IMG/VR virus record: IMGVR_UViG_3300020446_000014
Coordinates: 1-52,881 of that record
DNA: 52,881 nt
Source: a virus
Strand: one strand, 5' to 3'
Every line of letters begins with the position of its first letter. The stretch's first letter is position 1. The translations under genes were made by a program, and so were the position numbers. Below the pieces are notes generated by a model. It saw nothing but the letters and a program-made list of their open reading frames with translations. It did not search any database and was not told the origin of the DNA. Of the stretch, positions 39,272-47,425 are shown one piece after another.

Positions 39272-39590
39272 GCCAATAACATCAATAGTATTACAGTCAC
39301 CTTTTATGAAAAAGCCACCAGCCCCTTCTAAAAAGAAAAGCTTAGGCTATTATAATAAAGCTAATAAAACCGGCACTGGTGCTGCAGCAGGAGGAGGTAT
39401 GAGTCAAAAAGGTGTTGACAAATACAGAAGAGACAATCCTGGCAGTAAGCTTAAAACGGCGGTAACTACCCCGCCGAGTAAATTAAAAAAAGGTAGTAAA
39501 GCGTATAAACGCAGAAAATCATTTTGTGCGAGATCAAAAAGCTGGACTTCAGAAAGAGGTAGAGCTGCTCGTAGAAGATGGAATTGTTAA
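39264..39590 (+). CDS. DUF6321-like basic Cys-containing protein
   Basis: 108 residues, strongly basic. MSQKGVDKYRRDNPGSKLKT, AVTTPPSKLKKGSKAYKRRK and SFCARSKSW match my memory of DUF6321, seen in phages and large viruses. The N-terminus has the SPFMKKPP motif shared with the gene at 29751. It starts inside the endolysin 3' end (eight-base overlap). Likely a DNA-associated virion protein; function unknown. Confidence 0.72.
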   Translation: MSKPITSIVLQSPFMKKPPAPSKKKSLGYYNKANKTGTGAAAGGGMSQKGVDKYRRDNPGSKLKTAVTTPPSKLKKGSKAYKRRKSFCARSKSWTSERGRAARRRWNC

Positions 39591-39606
39591 TTTTAAATTT
39601 TATATT

Positions 39607-39888
39607 ATGAGTACTATTACAATTATATTAACAGTAATAACTGTTTTATCAATTTTATTAAACTTCTATCTTATACAACTTTATACTGGAAAGATTAAAG
39701 ATGCAGATAAGGACATGATTGCAGACTCAGCTGAAGAAGCTGCAGCAGCAATTAAGGAACGAGCTACAGCGGTAATGAAAGAAATTAAAGACGTTGGAGT
39801 TGCAGTTAAAGAAGTGGGTAATCAAATTGAAGATGTAGCAAGCGCATCAACCGGAAAAAAAAGATCCGGAAGAAAGCCTAAAAATTAA
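39607..39888 (+). CDS. Single-TM helical protein, possible lysis accessory
   Basis: From MSTITIILTVITVLSILLNF: one membrane helix (residues 3-22), then an Ala/Glu/Lys-rich coiled helix (SAEEAAAAIKERATAVMKEI, KDVGVAVKEVGNQIEDV) and a basic tail (GKKRSGRKPKN). The ATG at 39607 is preferred over 39526, which would add sequence overlapping the preceding gene. Lies directly before the holin (one-base overlap). Topology suggests an antiholin or a spanin-like partner. Confidence 0.6.
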   Translation: MSTITIILTVITVLSILLNFYLIQLYTGKIKDADKDMIADSAEEAAAAIKERATAVMKEIKDVGVAVKEVGNQIEDVASASTGKKRSGRKPKN

Positions 39889-40307
39889 TGGCTGAAAAGA
39901 AAAAATTTAAAGACACTGCTGTCGGAAAATTTTTACTTAATAAAATACCAAATGTAGTTGGTGCCATAGCTGGAGATACTCCAGTTGGTTCTGTAATTGA
40001 AGCAATTATCGGTGGAAGCGATATGTCTGAAACCGATAAAAGCGTAGCTTTAGAAAAGCTAAAAATGGAAAGAGCAGAAATAGATGGTGTAACTAAAAGA
40101 TGGGTAGCTGACGCGAGATCAGGGTCGTGGCTTGCATCAAATGTGCGGCCTTTGATATTAGTATTTTTAACTGTCAGTTATGTTATTGGATGGTATATGG
40201 GATATTCCCTTGACCAGATTACGGGTCTTTTAACAATAGTAATTGGTGGCTATTTCGGCTCTCGTGGAGTAGAAAAAGTTTTTGGAAATAATAAACATAA
40301 AAATTAA
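39888..40307 (+). CDS. Holin of the 3TM superfamily
   Basis: 139 residues. The N-terminal soluble part (VGKFLLNKIPNVVGAIAGDT, later LEKLKMERAEIDGVTKRWVA) leads to DARSGSWLASNVRPLILVFL, two membrane helices and GLLTIVIGGYFGSRGVEKVF. This is the layout of the 3TM holin family (PF11351), with the SWLAxNxRPL signature before the first helix. It would permeabilise the inner membrane to release the M15 lysin. Confidence 0.83.
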   Translation: MAEKKKFKDTAVGKFLLNKIPNVVGAIAGDTPVGSVIEAIIGGSDMSETDKSVALEKLKMERAEIDGVTKRWVADARSGSWLASNVRPLILVFLTVSYVIGWYMGYSLDQITGLLTIVIGGYFGSRGVEKVFGNNKHKN

Positions 40308-40308
40308 A

Positions 40309-40458
40309 ATGGAAATTAAATTAAATGAATCTCAATTGAGTAGAATCAATCAAGTATTAAATGAATTACCTATAAAAGAAATAAATAAGGTAAAAGCTAT
40401 TTTATCTATTATAGATGAATCTAATCAAAATAAAAATGAATCTAATAAGAAAAATTAG
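40309..40458 (+). CDS. Small helical protein (49 aa)
   Basis: ATG at 40309, one base after the holin stop; TAG at 40458. Product: LNESQLSRINQVLNELPIKE, then NKVKAILSIIDESNQN. Overlaps the next gene by 23 bases. Unknown function. Confidence 0.57.
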   Translation: MEIKLNESQLSRINQVLNELPIKEINKVKAILSIIDESNQNKNESNKKN

Positions 40459-40654
40459 TATTGGTAGAGATTACAAAAATGACGCCATGCATTACAGTGT
40501 AGGGCAAGAAGTTTTTGGAGGTCATATAATATCAGAAATACTCGAAGAAAAAGAATGCTATAAAATATATATTAAAAAAAATGACGAGGTATTACCTTGG
40601 AAAGAATTTAATAAAAATATGGCAGTAAGTATAGAATTTAATTTAGAATATTAA
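40436..40654 (+). CDS. Small phage protein with LPWKEFN motif (72 aa)
   Basis: From MNLIRKISIGRDYKNDAMHY; VGQEVFGGHIISEI and EVLPWKEFNKNMAVSIEFNL follow. The GRDYKNDAMHY...VLPWKEFN order is a small-protein motif I recall in marine phages, often near terminase. One-base overlap with the next gene. Unknown function. Confidence 0.62.
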   Translation: MNLIRKISIGRDYKNDAMHYSVGQEVFGGHIISEILEEKECYKIYIKKNDEVLPWKEFNKNMAVSIEFNLEY

Positions 40655-41253
40655 TGAGGCATACACATTGCTATATTGTAGAACCTGTAAACGGAAGATA
40701 CAATAATAAAAAAAGTGTAGCAGATAAAGAACTGATATTAAATACTTCAATAGAAGATCATAAGTTTGTAAATAGAAATGCAGTTATAATTGCATTGCCT
40801 ATTGTTAATGAAAATGAATATTTACAAATAGGAGATGAGTTAATAATACATCATAATGTGTTTAGAAGATATTATGATGTTAGAGGTAAAGAAAAAAATA
40901 GTAAAAGCTTTTTTGAAGAAGATAAATATTTTTGTTACCACGACCAAATATTTCTTTATAAAAGAAACAATAAATGGTATACCCCTCCTGGTTTTTGTTT
41001 TGTAAAACCAATTCATAATCTAAATTCTTTGCACGTAGATAAAGAAGAACCGTTAACAGGCGTTTTAAAGCACATAGGAAGCGATTTAAAAGCTTTTGGT
41101 TTATCTAATAATGATTTAATAGGTTTTACTCCTAATAGTGAATATGAATTCGTTATAGATAACGAAAGATTATACAGGGTACCTCTAAATTCAATTTCAA
41201 TTAAATATGACAGAAAAGGAACTGAAGTCGAATATAATACAAGCTGGGTATAA
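40654..41253 (+). CDS. Tandem GroES-fold-like protein (199 aa)
   Basis: 199 residues that look like two GroES-like barrels. First half: NRNAVIIALPIVNENEYLQI, GDELIIHHNVFRRYYDVRGK, YFCYHDQIFLYK. Second half: GVLKHIGSDLKAFGLSNNDL, IGFTPNSEYEFVIDNERLYR. In both, 'V.GD.L(I/V)...' and 'dy.fi.e..lyr' echo the GroES order of central strand, turn and closing strand. I recall similar annotations near terminase in Bacteroidota phages. It could act as a co-chaperonin with the phage GroEL in folding capsid proteins, similar in idea to T4 gp31. The GroES relation is by pattern only. Confidence 0.6.
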   Translation: MRHTHCYIVEPVNGRYNNKKSVADKELILNTSIEDHKFVNRNAVIIALPIVNENEYLQIGDELIIHHNVFRRYYDVRGKEKNSKSFFEEDKYFCYHDQIFLYKRNNKWYTPPGFCFVKPIHNLNSLHVDKEEPLTGVLKHIGSDLKAFGLSNNDLIGFTPNSEYEFVIDNERLYRVPLNSISIKYDRKGTEVEYNTSWV

Positions 41254-41482
41254 AGCTGTTCATGAGCTTATACGTGTAGCAGAAGAAGAAATAATTGTTG
41301 AAGGTGGTGAAGATGAACTTGCCGCTGATAGATTAAAAAACGCTGCTGCAACAAAAAAGCTTGCAATATTTGATGCTTTTGAAATACTCTCTCGTATAGA
41401 AACAGAAAAAAATATTATGGAAGATAAACCCGTTGAAAACAAAAATAGCTTTTCAGGGTTTGCTGAAAAAAGATCTAAATAA
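41207..41482 (+). CDS. Candidate small terminase subunit
   Basis: 91 residues, helical: ELKSNIIQAGYKAVHELIRV, DELAADRLKNAAATKKLAIF, DAFEILSRIETEKNI. Directly upstream of the large terminase gene (one-base overlap), the usual place and size for a small subunit of this phage type. No DNA-binding motif stands out, so this is mainly from position. It overlaps the upstream gene by 47 bases. Confidence 0.55.
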   Translation: MTEKELKSNIIQAGYKAVHELIRVAEEEIIVEGGEDELAADRLKNAAATKKLAIFDAFEILSRIETEKNIMEDKPVENKNSFSGFAEKRSK

Positions 41483-43689
41483 TGTACGAGCAAACTTTAA
41501 TAAAAACTATATATCCTATTAAAGAAAAAATTATTAAAAAAAATAATAGATACAAAAAATGGGAATATGGTTATAACAAAGAATTTGACGTAGTAATTAT
41601 AAGTAAAGATGGTACTATAGGTGATATTATTGAAATACAAAATTTAGCAATTGCTTTGCCATCAAAACCAAAAAGTATTGAAAATAATAATGATTGCTGG
41701 GTTCCTCATAAATACCCTAAAGAATTAAATAGAATAAATACTATATTTGATTGGGAATCATATCCTGAATCATTTAAAAATAAATGGTATGCATATATTG
41801 ATAAAGAGTTTGTTAAAAGAGAACAGGGACATTGGTTTAAAAATAAAAATGTTGACACTTATATTACTGGCTCTCATTATATGTACTTGCAACACTCCAA
41901 GATTGATGTTGGGAAGCCAGACTACAGAGAAGCTAATAGAATTTTCTATATCTTCTGGGAAGCTTGTAAGGCCGACGTTAGATGTTATGGAATGTGCTAT
42001 CTTAAAAACAGAAGGTCAGGCTTCTCTTTTATGTCTTCATCAGAAGCCGTCGCTCAGGCGACAATTACTTCAGACGCACGTTTCGGGATATTGTCCAAAT
42101 CTGGAGCTGATGCTAAAAAAATGTTTACAGATAAAGTCGTACCAATATCCGTCAACTATCCATTCTTTTTCAAACCAATACAAGATGGAATGGACAGGCC
42201 TAAAACAGAATTGGCATACAGAGTTCCAGCTTCCAAACTTACCCGTAAGTCGATTACAAACACAGAAGAAAGACAGATATTAGAAGGATTAGATACAACA
42301 ATTGATTGGAAAAATACAGGAGATAATAGTTATGATGGTGAAAAGTTAAAGTTATTGATACATGATGAATCAGGTAAATGGGAAAGGCCTGATAATATAT
42401 TAAATAACTGGCGAGTTACAAAAACTACATTAAGATTAGGTAGCAGAATTATAGGAAAATGTATGATGGGCTCAACATCAAATTCATTAGATAAAGGAGG
42501 TGATAACTTTAAAAAACTATATTATGATTCAGACGTTACTGCACGAAATAAAAATGGCCAGACTAGCTCAGGATTATATTCTTTGTTCATTCCTATGGAA
42601 TGGAACTACGAAGGATACATTGATTCTTATGGACACCCTGTCTTTAATACGCCAGAAATACCCAGAACTGACAAAGATGGATATAACATTGAGACAGGAG
42701 TCATTGAATTCTGGGAAAATGAAGTGGAAGGACTTAAGCATGACAGTGACGGACTAAATGAATATTATAGACAATTTCCTAGAACAGAGGAACATGCATT
42801 TAGAGATGAAGCTAAAAATAGCATCTTTAATCTTTCAAAAATTTATGAGCAAATAGATTTTAATGAAGATGTAATTCGTACAGGTGCGGTAACTAAAGGA
42901 TCTTTTATTTGGGAGAACGGTATTAAAGATACTAAAGTTATTTTTTCACCAAATAATAGTGGAAGATTTTTAATTAGCTGGGTACCATCTAAAGATTTAC
43001 AAAATAACGTGATAGTAAAGAATGGGTCTAAACATCCAGGTAATGAACATATTGGATGTTTTGGTTGTGACTCATATGATATATCAGGAACAACAGATGG
43101 TGTAGGTTCTAAAGGAGCTTTACACGGATTGACAAAATTTAGTATGGAGGATGCTCCTCCTAATACGTTTTTTTTAGAATATATTGCAAGACCTCAAACC
43201 GCTGAAATGTTTTTTGAGGATGTTTTAATGGCTTGTGTATTTTATGGGATGCCAATACTTGCAGAAAATAATAAACCTAGATTGTTATATCATTTTAGAA
43301 GAAGAGGATACAGAGGATTTTCTATGAATAGACCTGATAAAATTTGGAATAAATTATCAGTAACAGAAAAAGAAATAGGAGGTATACCTAATTCATCTGA
43401 AGATATAAAACAAGCGCATGCCGCAGCAATTGAAACATATATTAATAAGTATGTTGGGATTACTGAAAACGGTGGAGGTAATATTTATTTTAATAAAACA
43501 CTTAATGACTGGGCAAAGTTTGATATTAATAAACGAACAAAGTATGACGCCACTATTTCAAGTGGGCTCGCTATTATGGGTTGTAATAGGCATTTATATC
43601 ATCCGAAGCCAAATCGTGAGAAACAAGCATTAAACATAAGCATAAAAAGATTTAATAATAAAGGAATGCATTCGCAAATAATTAAATAG
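41482..43689 (+). CDS. terL: Terminase large subunit (DNA-packaging ATPase/nuclease)
   Basis: 735 residues. The ATPase part has a Walker A-like KNRRSGFSF (K175-x-R-R-S-G-F-S) of the 'K/RxxRxGxS' terminase variety and a Walker B KLLIHDES near residue 293. The C-terminal RNase-H-like nuclease has an acidic motif IGCFGCDSYD near residue 530, followed by LHGLTKFSMED. The N-terminal 130 residues are an extension not obviously related to either domain. It packages concatemeric DNA through the portal. The gene lies immediately before the portal gene. Confidence 0.88.
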   Translation: MYEQTLIKTIYPIKEKIIKKNNRYKKWEYGYNKEFDVVIISKDGTIGDIIEIQNLAIALPSKPKSIENNNDCWVPHKYPKELNRINTIFDWESYPESFKNKWYAYIDKEFVKREQGHWFKNKNVDTYITGSHYMYLQHSKIDVGKPDYREANRIFYIFWEACKADVRCYGMCYLKNRRSGFSFMSSSEAVAQATITSDARFGILSKSGADAKKMFTDKVVPISVNYPFFFKPIQDGMDRPKTELAYRVPASKLTRKSITNTEERQILEGLDTTIDWKNTGDNSYDGEKLKLLIHDESGKWERPDNILNNWRVTKTTLRLGSRIIGKCMMGSTSNSLDKGGDNFKKLYYDSDVTARNKNGQTSSGLYSLFIPMEWNYEGYIDSYGHPVFNTPEIPRTDKDGYNIETGVIEFWENEVEGLKHDSDGLNEYYRQFPRTEEHAFRDEAKNSIFNLSKIYEQIDFNEDVIRTGAVTKGSFIWENGIKDTKVIFSPNNSGRFLISWVPSKDLQNNVIVKNGSKHPGNEHIGCFGCDSYDISGTTDGVGSKGALHGLTKFSMEDAPPNTFFLEYIARPQTAEMFFEDVLMACVFYGMPILAENNKPRLLYHFRRRGYRGFSMNRPDKIWNKLSVTEKEIGGIPNSSEDIKQAHAAAIETYINKYVGITENGGGNIYFNKTLNDWAKFDINKRTKYDATISSGLAIMGCNRHLYHPKPNREKQALNISIKRFNNKGMHSQIIK

Positions 43690-43690
43690 C

Positions 43691-46114
43691 ATGGCGGAAA
43701 CAATATTAAAAAGTTCATTTCCAAGTCAAATAGCAAGTGACTCAGAAAAAGCTAGTTCAGAATATGGACTGCAAATAGCTCGTGCGATTGAACATGAGTG
43801 GTTTAAAAGAGATTCGGGATCTACTAGATTTTTTTCTAATAGAGATGAATTTCATAGATTAAGGTTATATGCTAGAGGTGAACAATCAATAAAAAAATAT
43901 AAAGATGAGTTATCTATAAATGGTGATTTATCATATCTTAATTTAGACTGGAAGCCTGTGCCTATTATACCAAAGTTTGTTGATATAGTAGTTAACGGAA
44001 TGTCAGATAGACTTTATGATGTAAAAGCTTTTTCTCAAGATCCAGCATCAATGAAGCAACGTACCGATTATGTAGAGTCTATATTAATGGACATGCAAAC
44101 AAAAGAAATATCGGACCAAATTCAAAGCCAGCTGGGGATAAACGTGTATAGCAACGATATTGAAACGCTTCCAGAAAACGAAGAAGAGCTAGCGTTACAC
44201 ATGCAACTTGAATATAAGCAAGCTATAGAAATTGCTGAAGAGCAAGCTATTAATACAGTATTAAATTCTAATAATTATGAATTAACACAAAGAAGAGTTA
44301 ATTATGATTTAGCTGTTATAGGCATAGGTTGTGTTAAAAATGAATTTAATAATTCAGAAGGAATAAAAATAAAATATGTAGATCCTGCAGATATTGTTTA
44401 TTCTTATACTCATTCACCTTATTTTGATGATATATATTATATAGGGGAGGTAAGATCAGTAACTATTAATGAATTAAAACAACAATTTCCTGATTTAGAT
44501 GATTCTGATTTAAAAGAAATAGCTAATCAAGGTACACAAACAGCAGCATCTCATAATAGATATATTAATGAGGATAGTGTTTTAGATGCTAATACAATAC
44601 AGGTTTTATATTTTAATTATAAAACTTATAATAATGAAGTATTTAAAATAAAGAAAACAGCTACAGGTGCTGATAAAGCTATTGAAAAAAATGATCAGTT
44701 TAATCCACCTAAGGATAATAGATCTTTATTTACAAAGCAATCAAGATCAATTGAAGTTGTATATGATGGAGCTTTTGTTTTAGGAACAAGAAAATTATTA
44801 AAATGGGAACTATCAAAAAATATGATTAGGCCCAAAAGTGATACTACAAAAGTAATGATGAATTATAATGTGGTTGCACCTCGTATATATAAAGGAAGAA
44901 TTGAATCATTAGTTAGCAGAATAACTGCATTTGCAGATACTATTCAATTAACACATTTAAAACTACAACAGGTTATGTCAAGAATGATACCTGATGGAGT
45001 TTATTTAGACGCGGATGGATTAGCTGAAATTGATTTAGGTAATGGTACAAATTATAATCCGCAAGAAGCATTAAATATGTTTTTCCAAACAGGTTCAGTT
45101 ATTGGTAGATCAATGACAACTGATGGAGACTTAAATTCAGGCAGAGTTCCTATTCAAGAGTTAACTTCTAATGGTGGTAATAATAAAATATCATCATTAA
45201 TTAATACGTATAATTATTATTTACAAATGATACGTGACGTTACCGGGTTAAATGAAGCAAGAGACGGTTCAATGCCTGATAAAAATGCTTTAGTTGGTGT
45301 ACAGAAATTAGCAGCAGCAAACTCTAATACTGCTACAAGACATATATTACAATCAAGCTTATATCTTACAGCAAAAACAGCTGAGGCTATTAGTTTAAGA
45401 GTTTCTGATATATTAGAATTTTCACCAACAAGAGATTCTTTTATATCTAGTATAGGAAGATTTAATGTAGCAACATTAGATGATATTAAAAATATGCATC
45501 TTCATGACTTTGGTATATTTATAGAACTAACTCCGGATGAAGAAGAAAAACAGTTATTAGAAAATAACATACAGCAGGCTCTTGCTAAAGATCAAATATA
45601 TTTAGAGGATGCTATTGATATTAGAGAAATAAAAAATATAAAATTAGCTAATCAATTATTAAAAGTAAGAAGACGTAAAAAATTACAACAAGATCAAGAA
45701 AGAGCACAAGCAAATATTCAAGCACAAGCTAATGCAAATACTCAATCAACTCAAGCTGCTGCACAAATGGAAATGCAAAAAAATCAAGCTATTTCACAAC
45801 AAAAAGCTGAGTTAGCAGAAATTGAAGCTAATCTTGAAATGCGAAAATTACAGCAAGAAAAAGAACTTAAGAAAGAACTTATGAAATATGAGTTTGATTT
45901 AAGCATGGCAATGAAAGATAAAGATAGCGAAATGCTAACTGATAAAGAAAAATATAAAGAGGATCGTAAAGACGAAAGAACTAGAATACAAGCCTCACAA
46001 CAATCTAAACTTATAGAACAACGTAAGGATAGAAAAGGAGAGCAAGCATTTGAATCTGCTGGTAATGATACCATGGGTAGCGGATTTAACTTAGAAATGT
46101 TTGAGCCAAGATAA
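43691..46114 (+). CDS. Portal protein with long C-terminal coiled coil
   Basis: 807 residues. LNLDWKPVPIIPKFVDIVVN, GMSDRLYDVKAFSQDP, then VIGIGCVKNEFNN and DPADIVYSYTHSPYFDD have the portal layout: N-terminal wing, central clip and ring. About 110 C-terminal residues are Gln/Ala/Glu-rich coiled coil (SQQKAELAEIEANLEMRKLQ...). One base after terL. Forms the dodecameric ring at the capsid vertex. The length exceeds T7 portal because of the coiled coil. Confidence 0.85.
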   Translation: MAETILKSSFPSQIASDSEKASSEYGLQIARAIEHEWFKRDSGSTRFFSNRDEFHRLRLYARGEQSIKKYKDELSINGDLSYLNLDWKPVPIIPKFVDIVVNGMSDRLYDVKAFSQDPASMKQRTDYVESILMDMQTKEISDQIQSQLGINVYSNDIETLPENEEELALHMQLEYKQAIEIAEEQAINTVLNSNNYELTQRRVNYDLAVIGIGCVKNEFNNSEGIKIKYVDPADIVYSYTHSPYFDDIYYIGEVRSVTINELKQQFPDLDDSDLKEIANQGTQTAASHNRYINEDSVLDANTIQVLYFNYKTYNNEVFKIKKTATGADKAIEKNDQFNPPKDNRSLFTKQSRSIEVVYDGAFVLGTRKLLKWELSKNMIRPKSDTTKVMMNYNVVAPRIYKGRIESLVSRITAFADTIQLTHLKLQQVMSRMIPDGVYLDADGLAEIDLGNGTNYNPQEALNMFFQTGSVIGRSMTTDGDLNSGRVPIQELTSNGGNNKISSLINTYNYYLQMIRDVTGLNEARDGSMPDKNALVGVQKLAAANSNTATRHILQSSLYLTAKTAEAISLRVSDILEFSPTRDSFISSIGRFNVATLDDIKNMHLHDFGIFIELTPDEEEKQLLENNIQQALAKDQIYLEDAIDIREIKNIKLANQLLKVRRRKKLQQDQERAQANIQAQANANTQSTQAAAQMEMQKNQAISQQKAELAEIEANLEMRKLQQEKELKKELMKYEFDLSMAMKDKDSEMLTDKEKYKEDRKDERTRIQASQQSKLIEQRKDRKGEQAFESAGNDTMGSGFNLEMFEPR

Positions 46115-46147
46115 AAACCCTATTTATTAATTTTATAATATTTTATT

Positions 46148-47407
46148 ATGTCAGAAGAAACAACACCGGTTGAAGAAACTGTACAAGAGACAGTTGAACA
46201 ACAAGCAGAAGAAAAAAATAAAGCTGCTGAAGAATCTAAAACACCTGATAATGTATCAGTTGCCGAAGATGGAACTATTAAAGTAGATTTACGTAATACA
46301 AAACAAGAAACAGATGCCGTTCAAGAGCAAAGCACAGATGAGGTTTCTGTACGCGACGGATCCGAAACTAGCGGAGAGGTACAAGAACAAAACATCGAAA
46401 AAACAGATGAAAAACCTACCGGAAAAAGTCAGCCCGATAACAATGAAGATGCGGTGCTCGAACGCTTACCGGATGAAGAAGAGGTAAAAGAAGAAAAAAG
46501 CTTAGCGGATAAAATAAAAGATATACCTAATAAGCTTAAAGAAGATGTAGAAGATGTAAATAATAATCAAGAAGCCAGACAGTTACCAGAAAATGTTGAA
46601 AAATTAGTTCAATTTATGGAAGAAACTGGTGGTTCAGTACAAGATTATGTAAATCTTAATAAAAATTATGATGATATGGATGATATGCAGCTATTGCGTG
46701 AATACTATCATCAAACAAAACCTCATTTAGCTTCTGATGAAGTTGACTTTTTAATTGAAGACAATTTTTCATATGATGAAGAAGTTGATGAAGAAAAAGA
46801 TATAAAGCGAAAAAAATTAATGTTTAAAGAAGCTATTGCAGACGCAAAGTCTAATCTTTCAAATCTGAAGAATAAATATTACGAAGAACTTAAGTTAGGT
46901 TCTAAGTTAACATCAGATCAAAAAGAAGCGGTAGATTTCTTTAATAATTATAAATCTGAACAAGAGTCAACGCAACAATTGCTTGAAAAACAAAGAAACA
47001 TTTTTTCTGAAAAAACAAATCAATTATTTTCTAATGAATTCAAAGGTTTTGAATATAAAGTTGGAGATAATAGATATAGATTCAATGTAAAAGATGTTGA
47101 TAGCGTTAAATCCCAGCAGTCAGACATAAATAAGTTTGTCAGCAAGTTTGTTGATAGTAATAACGAATTAAATGATGCAAGAGGATACCATAAAGCTTTG
47201 TTTACAGCAATGAACGCAGATGCTATAGCTAATCATTTTTATGAGCAAGGTAAAGCAGACGCAATTAAAGATTCTATGGCCAAATCTAAAAACATAGATA
47301 TGGAAGGTAGAAAAACTCATGAAGCTGTAACAACAGATTCTGGTATAAAAATAAGAGCAATAAGCGGAGATGATAGTTCAAAACTAAGAGTGAAAATTAA
47401 AAATTAA
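46148..47407 (+). CDS. Capsid scaffolding-type protein
   Basis: 419 residues. The first 130 are disordered and Glu/Gln/Thr-rich (VQETVEQQAEEKNKAAEES; KTDEKPTGKSQPDNNED), followed by a charged helical region (LADKIKDIPNKLKEDVEDVN; NLKNKYYEELKLGSKL) and a C-terminal helix. Composition and position between portal and major capsid match a scaffold. No protease domain is recognised. Thirty-three bases after the portal gene. Confidence 0.72.
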   Translation: MSEETTPVEETVQETVEQQAEEKNKAAEESKTPDNVSVAEDGTIKVDLRNTKQETDAVQEQSTDEVSVRDGSETSGEVQEQNIEKTDEKPTGKSQPDNNEDAVLERLPDEEEVKEEKSLADKIKDIPNKLKEDVEDVNNNQEARQLPENVEKLVQFMEETGGSVQDYVNLNKNYDDMDDMQLLREYYHQTKPHLASDEVDFLIEDNFSYDEEVDEEKDIKRKKLMFKEAIADAKSNLSNLKNKYYEELKLGSKLTSDQKEAVDFFNNYKSEQESTQQLLEKQRNIFSEKTNQLFSNEFKGFEYKVGDNRYRFNVKDVDSVKSQQSDINKFVSKFVDSNNELNDARGYHKALFTAMNADAIANHFYEQGKADAIKDSMAKSKNIDMEGRKTHEAVTTDSGIKIRAISGDDSSKLRVKIKN

Positions 47408-47425
47408 TATTTAAACAAACTTACA

